Positions 41,708 through 50,313 of a DNA stretch of 64,000 nucleotides are shown one piece after another. Made by a program: the position numbers and the translations under genes. The stretch covers positions 248,001 through 312,000 of the forward strand of contig JADJPY010000011.1 in assembly GCA_016713005.1 (NCBI GenBank), written 5' to 3'. This DNA is from Ramlibacter sp. GTDB lineage: Bacteria > Pseudomonadota > Gammaproteobacteria > Burkholderiales > Burkholderiaceae_C. Position 1 is the stretch's first letter. The number at the start of each line of letters is the position of its first letter. A model generated the notes under the pieces. The model saw nothing but the letters and a program-made list of their open reading frames with translations, had not been told where the DNA came from and did not search any database.

Positions 41708-43408
41708 TCAGCGCGGGTTGATCCAGCGGGCTGCCTTCTCGGCGATCATCAGGGTCGGGCTGTTGGTGTTGCCGCTGGTGATGCTGGGCATCACGCCGGC
41801 GTCCACCACCCGCAGCCCGCCAATGCGCCCGCCGCGACCGTCGCGCACCCGCAACTCGCTGTCCACCACCGCCATGGCGTCGCCGTCGGCGCCCATGCGG
41901 GTGGTGCCCACCGGATGGAAGATCGTGGTCGCGATGTCGCCAGCCAGACGTGCCAGCTCCTCGTCGGTGTCGAACTGCACGCCGGGCTTCCACTCCTGGG
42001 GCTGGTACTTCGCCAGCGCCGGCTGGGCCGCGATGCGCCGGGTCACGCGCAACGAGTCCGCGGCGACCTTGCGGTCCTCGGGCGTGCTCAGGTAGTTGGG
42101 CGAGATGGCCGGAGCGTCCTCGAAGCGGTTGCTGCGGATCTGCACCGTGCCGCGGCTGGTGGGATTGAGATTGCACACACTGGCCGTGAACGCGGGAAAG
42201 GTGTGCAACGGTTCGCCAAAGGCGTCCAGGCTCAGCGGTTGCACGTGGTACTCGATGTTCGGCCAGGGCTGGTCGGGCGAGCTGCGGGTGAACGCGCCCA
42301 GCTGCGAGGGCGCCATACTCATCGGCCCGCTGCGCTTGAGCGCGTATTCAAGCGCGATGCGGGCCTTGCCCCAGGTCGAGTTGGCCAGCGTGTTCAAGGT
42401 GGGCGCCCCCTGGATCTTGAACACCGCCCGGATCTGCAGGTGGTCCTGAAGATTGGCGCCGACGCCTGGCAGGTCGGCCGCCACCGGCACGCCATGCTCT
42501 TGCAACAACCCCGGCGGCCCGATGCCGGAAAGCTGCAGGATCTGCGGCGTGCCGATGCTGCCCGCGCTGAGGATCACTTCGCGTTCCGCCGTGGCCTGGA
42601 TCATTTCCTGTCCGTTCCAGACCTGCACGCCGGTGCAGCGCTGCGCGCCGTCGGGTCCGGTTTCCAGCATCAGGCGGCTGACCTGCGCCGATGTCCACAT
42701 CTCGAAATTGGGCCGCCCGTAGCAGGTGGGGCGCAGAAAGGCCTTGGCCGTGTTCCAGCGCAACCCGCTCTTCTGGTTGACTTCGAAATAGCCCACGCCT
42801 TCGTTGTTTCCGCGGTTGAAGTCGTCCGTTGCCGGGATGCCTGCCTGCTGGGCGGCCTGCGCGAACGCGTCCAGGATGTCCCAGCGAAGGCGCTGTTTCT
42901 CCACGCGCCACTCGCCGCCGCGGCCATGGAAAGCACCCCATCCGCCGGGTTCTTGGGGTGAAACTGGGCCTGAGCCCCCGCCAGTATTGGCTGGAGTGCT
43001 ATCAAGTTTGTAGTGACTCTCGTGCGCCTTGAAGTCCGCCAGGCAATGCTCCCAGCGCCAGCGGCTGTCTGCCGTGGCCTGGGCCCACCCGTCGTAGTCA
43101 CGCGCCTGGCCGCGCATGTAGATCATGCCGTTGATGCTGCTGCAGCCGCCCAGTGTCTTGCCCCGCGGGTAGCGCAGTGAGCGTCCGTTCAGTCCGGCGT
43201 CGGGTTGCGTGGTGTACAGCCAGTCCGTGCGCGGGTTGCCGATGCAGTAGAGGTAACCGACAGGGATGTGGATCCAGTGGTAGTCGTCCGCCCGGCCCGC
43301 CTCGATCAGCAGGACATGCCGGGACGGGTCGGCAGACAGCCGGTTGGCCAGGAGGCAGCCAGCGGTGCCGCCGCCGATGATGATGTAGTCGAAGTGGGTG
43401 TTGCTCAT
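41708..43408 (-). CDS. GMC-family FAD oxidoreductase (choline/alcohol dehydrogenase-like)
   Basis: A 566-residue GMC flavoenzyme. FAD-binding is seen in DYIIIGGGTAGCLLANRLS at the N-terminus, GMC signature 1 in YPRGKTLGGCSSINGMIYMRG near 80-100, signature 2 in LSAGSIGTPQILQLSGIGP near 275, and the C-terminal active site HPVGTTRMG near 495. Substrates are primary or polyol alcohols, not determinable here. Codons about 131-149 come from a family B repeat (KLDSTPANTGGGSGPV). It is downstream of mmsA, separated by a family A repeat. Confidence 0.9.
   Translation of the reverse strand: MSNTHFDYIIIGGGTAGCLLANRLSADPSRHVLLIEAGRADDYHWIHIPVGYLYCIGNPRTDWLYTTQPDAGLNGRSLRYPRGKTLGGCSSINGMIYMRGQARDYDGWAQATADSRWRWEHCLADFKAHESHYKLDSTPANTGGGSGPVSPQEPGGWGAFHGRGGEWRVEKQRLRWDILDAFAQAAQQAGIPATDDFNRGNNEGVGYFEVNQKSGLRWNTAKAFLRPTCYGRPNFEMWTSAQVSRLMLETGPDGAQRCTGVQVWNGQEMIQATAEREVILSAGSIGTPQILQLSGIGPPGLLQEHGVPVAADLPGVGANLQDHLQIRAVFKIQGAPTLNTLANSTWGKARIALEYALKRSGPMSMAPSQLGAFTRSSPDQPWPNIEYHVQPLSLDAFGEPLHTFPAFTASVCNLNPTSRGTVQIRSNRFEDAPAISPNYLSTPEDRKVAADSLRVTRRIAAQPALAKYQPQEWKPGVQFDTDEELARLAGDIATTIFHPVGTTRMGADGDAMAVVDSELRVRDGRGGRIGGLRVVDAGVMPSITSGNTNSPTLMIAEKAARWINPR
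42960..43014 (+). repeat. Family B dispersed repeat, copy 6 (inside GMC oxidoreductase)
   Basis: aaactgggcctgagcccccg and ccagtattggctggagtgct are followed by atcaagtttgtag. It is antisense to the gene but in frame. The cccccgccagtattgg core is identical to that of copy 8. Confidence 0.8.
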
Positions 43409-43410
43409 GG

Positions 43411-43500
43411 GACTGCCTCAGTCGCCACCGGGCCGCCCCAAGGCGACTGGGCCCCCATAGGGGGCAGCGAAGTACACGAAGTGACAAGCGTGGGGGTCAT
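43411..43500 (-). repeat. Family A intercistronic repeat, copy 4 (mmsA-GMC)
   Basis: On the minus strand ATGACCCCCACGC starts two bases after the mmsA stop, then CACTTCGTGTACTTCGCTGC, hairpin GCCCCC-tat-GGGGGC (43451-43465) and stem AGTCGCC / GGCGACT (43442-43448 with 43420-43426) around the conserved 15-base loop. It ends at the GMC start. Confidence 0.87.
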
Positions 43501-43502
43501 GG

Positions 43503-45020
43503 TCACTTCGCCGTGGGCATGACGAACTCGGCCCCCTTGGGGGTGCTCTCGGGCCAGCGCTGCATGATGGATTTCTGCTTTGTGTAGAAGCGCACGCCCT
43601 CCTCGCCGTAGGCGTGCATGTCGCCAAACAGGCTTCTCTTCCAGCCCCCAAACCCCTGCCAGGCCATCGGCACGGGGATCGGCACGTTGATCCCCACCAT
43701 CCCCACCTGGATGCGCCGGGAGAACTCGCGCGCCACATTGCCGTCGCGCGTGAAGCAGCTCACCCCGTTGCCAAACTCGTGCTCATTGACCAACTGCACC
43801 GCGCTGGCCAGGTCAGGCACCCGCACACAGGCCAGCACCGGCCCGAAGATCTCTTCGCGGTAAATCCGCATCTCCGGCCTGACGTGGTCAAACAGCGTCC
43901 CTCCCAGCCAGAACCCTTCCTCGCAGCCTTGGCCCGCCGAAGCGCCGAGGAAGCCCCGTCCGTCCACCACCAGCTGGGCACCCTCGGTCACCCCCAGCCC
44001 GATGTAGCCGCTGATGCGCTCGTGCGCCGCGCGCGTCACGATCGGGCCCATCTCCGCAGCCAGGTTGGCGCCGTCCAGCACCTTGAGTTCCCGGGTGCGT
44101 TGCGCCAGCGCGGGCATCACGCGGTCTGCCACGTCGCCCACCAGCACCGCCACCGAGATGGCCATGCAGCGCTCCCCCGCGGAGCCATAGGCCGAGCCGA
44201 TCAGCGCGTCCACCGCCTGCTCCAGGTCGGCGTCCGGCATCACCACCATGTGGTTCTTGGCGCCACCCAGCGCCTGCACACGCTTGCCATGGCGGGCGCC
44301 GGTTTCGTAGATGTAATTGGCAATCGGCGTGGAGCCGACGAAGCTGACTGCCTTCACATCCGGATGCACCAGCAGGGCGTCCACGGCTTCCTTGTCGCCC
44401 TGCACCACGTTGAACACGCCGTCTGGCAGGCCCGCGCGCTTGAGCAGGTCGGCCATCATCAGGCTGGCGCTGGGGTCGATGGGGCTGGGCTTGAGCACAA
44501 AGGTGTTGCCTGCCGCAATGGCCAGGGGATACATCCACATGGGCACCATCACGGGGAAATTGAACGGGGTGATGCCCGCCACCACGCCCAGGGGCTGGCG
44601 CAGCGTCCAGTTGTCGATGCCGGTGGAGACCTGGTCGGTGAAGTCGCCCTTGAGGAGCTGGGGGATGCCGCAGGCAAACTCGACGATGTCGATGCCCCGG
44701 CTGACTTCGCCCTGGGCGTCGGTGAATACCTTGCCGTGCTCGGCGGTGATGATCCTGGCCAGATCGTCCTTGTGCTGGTTGAGCAGCTCCAGGAACTTGA
44801 ACAACACCCGCGCGCGCCGGATCGGGGGGGTGTCGGCCCAGGCGCGAAATGCAGCCTGCGCGGACGCCACGGCGGCGTCCACATCGGCGGCGCTGCCCAG
44901 GGCCACCTTCGCACGCTCCCGACCGATTGCGGGGTTGTAGACAGGTTGGGTGCGGGCCGGCGTGGCCAGCGATCCGCGAACCTGCCCGTCGATGAAATGC
45001 CCAATCTCTGCAATGCCCAT
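43503..45020 (-). CDS. mmsA: CoA-acylating methylmalonate-semialdehyde dehydrogenase
   Basis: A 505-residue aldehyde dehydrogenase of the MmsA type, oxidising (methyl)malonate semialdehyde to propionyl- or acetyl-CoA in valine and inositol breakdown. The start MGIAEIGHFIDGQVRG at 45020 is chosen over an upstream ATG. It has FVGSTPIANYIYETGARHGKR near 240, LGGAKNHMVVMPDADLE (glycine in place of the usual catalytic glutamate region), and catalytic cysteine in GSAGERCMAISVAV near 288. The Lys/Asn change in GGAKNH is typical of the CoA-dependent subgroup. Confidence 0.93.
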   Translation of the reverse strand: MGIAEIGHFIDGQVRGSLATPARTQPVYNPAIGRERAKVALGSAADVDAAVASAQAAFRAWADTPPIRRARVLFKFLELLNQHKDDLARIITAEHGKVFTDAQGEVSRGIDIVEFACGIPQLLKGDFTDQVSTGIDNWTLRQPLGVVAGITPFNFPVMVPMWMYPLAIAAGNTFVLKPSPIDPSASLMMADLLKRAGLPDGVFNVVQGDKEAVDALLVHPDVKAVSFVGSTPIANYIYETGARHGKRVQALGGAKNHMVVMPDADLEQAVDALIGSAYGSAGERCMAISVAVLVGDVADRVMPALAQRTRELKVLDGANLAAEMGPIVTRAAHERISGYIGLGVTEGAQLVVDGRGFLGASAGQGCEEGFWLGGTLFDHVRPEMRIYREEIFGPVLACVRVPDLASAVQLVNEHEFGNGVSCFTRDGNVAREFSRRIQVGMVGINVPIPVPMAWQGFGGWKRSLFGDMHAYGEEGVRFYTKQKSIMQRWPESTPKGAEFVMPTAK

Positions 45021-45069
45021 GACCAGTCCCCAATGAATAGCTGCGAAAGTAACCGTGACCCCCAGGGCG

Positions 45070-45087
45070 CCTGACGGCGCCGTCAGG
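45070..45087. promoter_or_regulatory. 18-bp perfect palindrome between mmsA and HAD-UbiA gene
   Basis: CCTGACGGCGCCGTCAGG is its own reverse complement and sits in the 132-base divergent gap, 50 bases from the mmsA start. It could be an operator for mmsA or a hairpin in the leader. A TAGAAT box for the plus-strand gene is at 45136-45141. Confidence 0.4.
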
Positions 45088-45152
45088 GCAACCCACCCGG
45101 AAGTATCCGCCAAGTGCGGGAACCACGTGGCGACCTAGAATCGGCACACCCC

Positions 45153-46607
45153 ATGCCTGACACCGATCCGCTGCCCCTGTACGTCGACCTGGACGGAACC
45201 CTGTGCCGCGGAGACACGTTGCACGAGTCGATGCTCGCTCTCGTTCGCAGCAATCCGCCGAACCTGTTGCGCATGTTGGGCTGGCTGCGTCTGGGCAAGG
45301 CCGGCTTCAAGCAGCGGGTGGCCGACGCCTGTGTGCCACCGCCGGACACCCTTGTGTACCACCAGCCGTTCCTGCAATGGCTGCGCGAAGCCCGCAGCGA
45401 ACATCGTCCGCTGGTGCTGGCCAGCGCGGCCGACGAACGGGTGGCACGTGCCGTGGCCGACCACCTGGGGCTGTTTGACGCCGTGCTGGCCAGCAATGCG
45501 GGCGGGCAGGTGCACAACCTCAGCCGCGAAGCCAAGCGGGATGCAATCGTCCGGCACGCCTCCCAACAGGGCTGGCCCGCATTTGCGTATGCCGGCAACA
45601 GCACCGACGACCTGCCGGTGTGGTCCGCCAGCGCGCAGGCGATCGCCGTGGATGCGCCGCCTGGCGTTTGGCGTGCGCTCGCGCGCCAGCATCCACAGGC
45701 CCGCGTGTTTGACGCGCCGGGCCTGAGTCTGCGCATGCTGTTCAAGGCGGTGCGCGTCACCCAGTGGGCCAAGAATGCGCTGCTGTTCGTGCCGCTGCTG
45801 GCGTCGCACCAGCTGGGCGTGCAGGCCTGGTTGCAGATGCTGCTGGCGTTCATGGCATTCGGGCTATGCGCCTCGGCCACCTACCTGGTCAACGATTTGC
45901 TGGATCTGCCCAACGACCGCCAGCACGAACACAAGCGCCACCGGCCGCTCGCCGCGGGTGCCCTGCAGGTGCCGCTGGCCGTCGGCCTGTCCGGCGCGAT
46001 GCTGGTGGCCGGGCTGGCGCTGGCGGTGCTGCTGTCGGGGCGGTTTGCCGGATTGCTGGTGGTGTATTGCCTGGTCACGCTCGCGTATTCGGTGTCCTGG
46101 AAGCGCATTGCGCTCGTCGATGTCCTGGTGTTGTCGGGGCTGTACACGCTGCGCATCGTGGCCGGTGCGGTGGTGGCGGGGGTGGTGTTGTCCAACTGGT
46201 TGCTGGCCATCTCGCTCTTCCTGTTCCTCAGCCTGGCGCTGGTCAAGCGCTGCGCCGAGCTGGAAGAGATGAAGCTGGTTGAGGCCACGCACACGCCGGG
46301 CCGCGGCTACCAGACCACCGATCTGCCCACCCTGCGCGGCATGGGTCTGGCCAGCGGCTTCCTGGCGGTGCTGGTGCTGGCGCTGTACATCGACAGCGCC
46401 AATGTGCGCCAGCTGTATGCGCAGCCGCAGTGGCTGTGGGGTGTGGCCCCGTTGCTGCTGTTGTGGATCATGCGCATGTGGTTGCGCGCGGGCCGGCGCG
46501 AGCTCCACGGCGAAGACCCGCTCCAGTTTGCCCTGCGCGACCGCATCAGCTGGCTGGTGCTGTTCTTGATGGGCGTGCTCGGCCTGCTGGCCGCAAGGGG
46601 GTTGTGA
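45153..46607 (+). CDS. HAD hydrolase-UbiA prenyltransferase fusion protein
   Basis: A 484-residue fusion. The N-terminal 200 residues are a HAD-family domain with VDLDGTLCRGDT near residues 10-21 and YAGNSTDDLPVW near 148. The C-terminal half is a UbiA-type prenyltransferase with about eight helices and the Mg-prenyl-diphosphate motif NDLLDLPNDRQHEHKRHRP near 247-265. Such fusions resemble the polyprenyl-phosphate phosphoribosyltransferase of arabinan synthesis with a phosphatase attached. Start ATG 45153 is a few bases from the predicted transcript start. Ubiquinone function is unlikely given the neighbours. Confidence 0.85.
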   Translation: MPDTDPLPLYVDLDGTLCRGDTLHESMLALVRSNPPNLLRMLGWLRLGKAGFKQRVADACVPPPDTLVYHQPFLQWLREARSEHRPLVLASAADERVARAVADHLGLFDAVLASNAGGQVHNLSREAKRDAIVRHASQQGWPAFAYAGNSTDDLPVWSASAQAIAVDAPPGVWRALARQHPQARVFDAPGLSLRMLFKAVRVTQWAKNALLFVPLLASHQLGVQAWLQMLLAFMAFGLCASATYLVNDLLDLPNDRQHEHKRHRPLAAGALQVPLAVGLSGAMLVAGLALAVLLSGRFAGLLVVYCLVTLAYSVSWKRIALVDVLVLSGLYTLRIVAGAVVAGVVLSNWLLAISLFLFLSLALVKRCAELEEMKLVEATHTPGRGYQTTDLPTLRGMGLASGFLAVLVLALYIDSANVRQLYAQPQWLWGVAPLLLLWIMRMWLRAGRRELHGEDPLQFALRDRISWLVLFLMGVLGLLAARGL

Positions 46608-46966
46608 TGAAAGCGATGGCCCTGGGCCTGGCCCTGTTGTGCGTGCTGCTGTCTGCGGCGGCGCAGGTGGTTCTCAAGCTGGCGATGAAACCAAGCGCCA
46701 CCGACGGCGCCTTGGCCACCTATCAGCGCGCGCTCACCACGCCCGGCGTCTGGGCCGGTCTGGTGCTGTATGGCCTGAGTGCCGTGCTCTGGCTGTGGGT
46801 GCTGTCGCGGCTGGACGTGAGCGTGGCCTACCCGCTGGTCAGCCTGGGTTTTGTGCTGACCCTGCTCATCGGCGTTGGCTGGCTGGGCGAGCCGTTTTCG
46901 TGGCTGCGCGCCGCCGGGTGCGGACTGATCGTTGTGGGCGTGGCGCTGCTCGCCGCGGACGCCTGA
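46607..46966 (+). CDS. Small multidrug-resistance/EamA-type transporter (possible lipid-sugar flippase subunit)
   Basis: A 119-residue protein with four membrane helices, of the SMR/DMT type. It starts in a TGATG overlap with the HAD-UbiA gene. LSRLDVSVAYPLVSLGFVLTLLIGV near residues 67-91 is the typical SMR/ArnE-F core. Between a prenyltransferase and a GT39 transferase it is best read as a flippase for a lipid-linked sugar, like ArnE/ArnF; drug export is the alternative. Confidence 0.8.
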   Translation: MKAMALGLALLCVLLSAAAQVVLKLAMKPSATDGALATYQRALTTPGVWAGLVLYGLSAVLWLWVLSRLDVSVAYPLVSLGFVLTLLIGVGWLGEPFSWLRAAGCGLIVVGVALLAADA

Positions 46967-46988
46967 AGCCATTGCGGAATTCCCTGGC

Positions 46989-48563
46989 ATGAACTGGTCT
47001 GCCGCCGAAGCCCGCCGACTGTTCGGGTGGATGTTCTGGGGCACGCTGCTGCTCAAGGCCGTGCTCGCCGCCGTGGTGCCTCTGACCGGTGATGAGGCTT
47101 TTTTCCTGCTGTGGGGCATGTGGCCGGATTGGGGCTACTCGGACCACCCGCCCATGGTGGGCTGGTGGCTGGCCGTGCTGTGGCGTCTGGGCGAACATCC
47201 TGCCGTCCTTCGCAGCGCCACCCTGCTGACCACAAGCCTCATCGCGCTGGGCATCGTCGACCTGGCGCGCCGCACGCTGCCGGCGGCCGACGAGGCGAGG
47301 GCCTGGCTGGCCGGGGCGATTTATCTTGCCTTGCCCTGGAGCTGGATGTTCGTGCTGGTGACCACCGACACCCCGCTGATCGTGTTCATGGCCGCGTCGG
47401 TCTATGCCTTCCTGCGCGCCCAGCAAGGGGGGCGGGCGCCAGCCTGGTACGCACTGGCCGGCGTGCTGGTGGGCCTGGCCTTCCTGTCCAAGTATTTCGC
47501 GGCGCTGCTGGGGCTGGCGTACGCGGTCTACATCCTGGGTTGGCGTCGGGCGCATTGGTGGGCATTGCCGCTGATGTTCCTTCTGGCCCTGCCGTCGATT
47601 GCGCTGAACCTTGTGTTCAACGCCACCCATGGCTGGCCCAACATCATGTTCAATTTTTTCAACCGCAACGAGGGCAGCCAGTGGGCGCTGTCGACCTGGT
47701 TGATCTACCTGGCCATGGCAGCGTATCTGTTGACGCCCTGGCTGCTGTGGCAGGCGGTGCGCCGCCCGCAGCCTGCGGTGGGGCCCGCTGCCTCACGGGT
47801 GGTGGCCGTGCTCTGGCTGTTTCCGATGGCGGTGTTCGCCCTGCTGGCCATGCGGCGCAGCGTCGGGTTGCATTGGGTGCTGGGCTTTGTGCCGCTGTTC
47901 GTGCTGTGGGCATCCCTGCGTGTGGATCCGGCGTCGCTGCGCCGCAGCTTGCGCTGGACCGCCTGGCTGGGCTTGCCCCATTTGCTGGTTGTCCTGTGCC
48001 TGGTGGCCGCGCCACTGGGCTGGTGGCAGCGCACAGCGCTGTACGACAAGATCGTGTTCCTGCGTCATGCCGAGTCGGTGACCCGGGCTCTGGAGAAAGA
48101 CTTGCCCCCCGGCGCCGTGCTGATGGCGCGCACCTACACCCCCGCGGCAATGTTCACCTACTTCCACCACCGGTATGTGCCGGTGTTTGGCGTGGCGCGC
48201 CACCATGCGCGCCAGGACGACCTCAGCGTGGATTTCCGCAGCTTCGACGGCCGCCCGATGCGGATCTTCTCGCCGCAGCCGGTGCGCGCGGAGGAGTTCG
48301 AGCCCTATTTCGAGCGCGTAACGGTAACCCCGCACGAGATTTACGGCGTGCGCTTCTACGCCGTGGATGGCACCGGATTCCGCTTCGAGGTGTACCGTCG
48401 GCAAGTGCTGGCCGAGGTGGCGCGCCAGTTCTACCGGATCCCGGCGTGGCTGCCCATCGTGGGGCATCCGTTTTGCGAGCGCTATGGCTTCACGGCCTGT
48501 TCGCCGCCGGCTCGCCCGGTTGGTGCAGCCCCCACGCCTGGGGCACGCGCACCGGCAAATTGA
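46989..48563 (+). CDS. GT39-family (ArnT/PMT-like) glycosyltransferase
   Basis: A 524-residue membrane glycosyltransferase with about 11-12 helices. The first periplasmic loop has the DE motif PLTGDEAFFLLWGMW near residue 30 and SDHPPMVGWWLAVLWRL near 50. GT39/GT83 enzymes take sugar from a polyprenyl-phosphate carrier on the periplasmic side. It is 22 bases after the SMR gene. The 3' end overlaps the convergent AtuA-like gene by 74 bases. Confidence 0.86.
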   Translation: MNWSAAEARRLFGWMFWGTLLLKAVLAAVVPLTGDEAFFLLWGMWPDWGYSDHPPMVGWWLAVLWRLGEHPAVLRSATLLTTSLIALGIVDLARRTLPAADEARAWLAGAIYLALPWSWMFVLVTTDTPLIVFMAASVYAFLRAQQGGRAPAWYALAGVLVGLAFLSKYFAALLGLAYAVYILGWRRAHWWALPLMFLLALPSIALNLVFNATHGWPNIMFNFFNRNEGSQWALSTWLIYLAMAAYLLTPWLLWQAVRRPQPAVGPAASRVVAVLWLFPMAVFALLAMRRSVGLHWVLGFVPLFVLWASLRVDPASLRRSLRWTAWLGLPHLLVVLCLVAAPLGWWQRTALYDKIVFLRHAESVTRALEKDLPPGAVLMARTYTPAAMFTYFHHRYVPVFGVARHHARQDDLSVDFRSFDGRPMRIFSPQPVRAEEFEPYFERVTVTPHEIYGVRFYAVDGTGFRFEVYRRQVLAEVARQFYRIPAWLPIVGHPFCERYGFTACSPPARPVGAAPTPGARAPAN

Positions 48564-50313
48564 GCAGGATCTGCGCCATGCCCTTGCCCAGGGGGTCGTT
48601 GCGCAGGCTGCCCATGCCGCCACCGTCCAGCGCCTGGGTGCACAGGAAGTTCATCGCGTGGATGCCTGGCACGTCAAAGCGGGTGACAGAACCCTTCACC
48701 AGATGCGCCAGCCAGCCGGCCACGCGCTCCTCGGTCAGCGTGGCGCGCAGCAATGGAAGCCATTCCGCGCGGCGCGCAATCACGCCGATGTTGGAACTGT
48801 CGCCCTTGTCGCCGCTGCGGGCAAAGGCCAGCCGCACCAGGGGGACTTCGACGACCGCCTGAGCGGACAGATCGGGCGCGGGCGGCGCCACCGCAGATGC
48901 CCCGTCTGCCGTGGGCATTGCCAGCGTGCCGTCCACGGGAACCGCCACCGGCCACACCTGCCCGTCCATCTGCACCTCAGGCGCCAGACGCGACTTGTCC
49001 AGCAAGAAGGCAAATTGCCGGATGCAAGGTGAGGGCGACGGCCGCCCGGCAGCCCCGGTGGTGCCAGGCGACCAGCTGGTGCCCGCCGGGGCGATTTCGC
49101 GCGCAAACACCTCCAGCGCCGCCTTTTGCGGATGCATCACCGCCAGATGCAGCACCACTTCGCGCACATCCGCCGTGCGCGCATGGGGCCCGAAGTTGCC
49201 GGCCTCGCTGCCCAGCACCTCGATGTGGGTGCGGCTGTAGTCGCCCAGTCCGAGCTGCGCGAAAAGCTCGCGGGTGCGCGTCAGGATGGCTTCGCCCGTT
49301 CGCCGCGCCTTGGCCGCCGCCGCGATGCCCACAACCGTGAGCTGCGCCGTGCAGCGGAAACCATCCAGGTAGGTCGAAGAGACCTTGTACGCCGGCCCTG
49401 GTGCCAGGCCACGCGCGCCGCGCACCGAAACGCGGTGCTCACCCGCCTCTTCCAGCGTGACGCGGGTGAAGTCGCAGGTCACGTCCGGCAGCAGGTAGCG
49501 CTGCGGGTCGCCGATCTCATACAGCATCTGCTCGGCGATCACTGCGGTGTTCACCAGGCCTCCGGTGCCGGCGGGTTTGGTGGCCACGAACGAGCCGTCG
49601 CGGTGGCATTCGATCACCGGATAACCGATGTGTGGCCAGTCCGGCACCGACTCCCAGTCGGTGTGCAGCCCTCCGGTGGCCTGGCAGCCGCATTCGATGA
49701 TGTGCCCGGCCAGGCTGCCCTGGGCCAGCAGGTCGTACGCATCGGCTGCCCAGCCGAAGGCGTGCATCAGCGTGCCCAGTGTCACGGCGCTGTCCACACA
49801 GCGCCCGGTGATGACGACCTGCGCGCCCTCGTCGAGCGCGCGCTTCACCGGCAATGCGCCCAGGTAGGCATTCGCCGTCAACACCCGCTCCGGCAGGGCT
49901 GCGCCGCTTTGCAGCTCGCGCACGCCTTCGTCGCGCAGCGCGGGCAACAGGTGTGTCACATCGTCCCCCGTGACGACCGCGATGCGCAGCGACTGCCCCT
50001 GCTCGGCCGCCAGCGCGGCCAGCGCTCGTGCGCAGGCCTGCGGATTGACTCCCCCGGCGTTGGTGACCACGCGGATATTGCGGGCCATCACTTCGCGCAA
50101 CACGGATTTCATCGTTACCGTGACAAAGTCGGTCGCGTAACCCAGATCCGGGTTCTTGGAGCGCGCCGCTGCCAGAATCGACATGGTGAGTTCGGCCAGG
50201 TAATCGAACACCAGGAAGTCGATGTCACCGTGCGCGACCAGCTGGGGCGCCCCCACGCTGCTGTCCCCCCAGAAACCCGAGGCGCCGCCGATGCGGACCA
50301 CATCCTTGTCCAT
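48490..50313 (-). CDS. Acyclic terpene utilisation AtuA-like protein (DUF1446)
   Basis: A 607-residue protein of the AtuA/DUF1446 family. Recognisable are VRIGGASGFWGDSSVGAPQLV at the N-terminus, VTNAGGVNPQACARAL near 83, ITGRCVDSAVTLG near 165 and LVRLAFARSGDKGDSSNIGVIAR in the C-terminal domain. AtuA belongs to citronellol/geraniol or related branched acyl-CoA catabolism; its reaction is not well established. ATG 50313 overlaps the hydratase stop in a TGATG junction. Confidence 0.85.
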   Translation of the reverse strand: MDKDVVRIGGASGFWGDSSVGAPQLVAHGDIDFLVFDYLAELTMSILAAARSKNPDLGYATDFVTVTMKSVLREVMARNIRVVTNAGGVNPQACARALAALAAEQGQSLRIAVVTGDDVTHLLPALRDEGVRELQSGAALPERVLTANAYLGALPVKRALDEGAQVVITGRCVDSAVTLGTLMHAFGWAADAYDLLAQGSLAGHIIECGCQATGGLHTDWESVPDWPHIGYPVIECHRDGSFVATKPAGTGGLVNTAVIAEQMLYEIGDPQRYLLPDVTCDFTRVTLEEAGEHRVSVRGARGLAPGPAYKVSSTYLDGFRCTAQLTVVGIAAAAKARRTGEAILTRTRELFAQLGLGDYSRTHIEVLGSEAGNFGPHARTADVREVVLHLAVMHPQKAALEVFAREIAPAGTSWSPGTTGAAGRPSPSPCIRQFAFLLDKSRLAPEVQMDGQVWPVAVPVDGTLAMPTADGASAVAPPAPDLSAQAVVEVPLVRLAFARSGDKGDSSNIGVIARRAEWLPLLRATLTEERVAGWLAHLVKGSVTRFDVPGIHAMNFLCTQALDGGGMGSLRNDPLGKGMAQILLNLPVRVPQAWGLHQPGEPAANRP

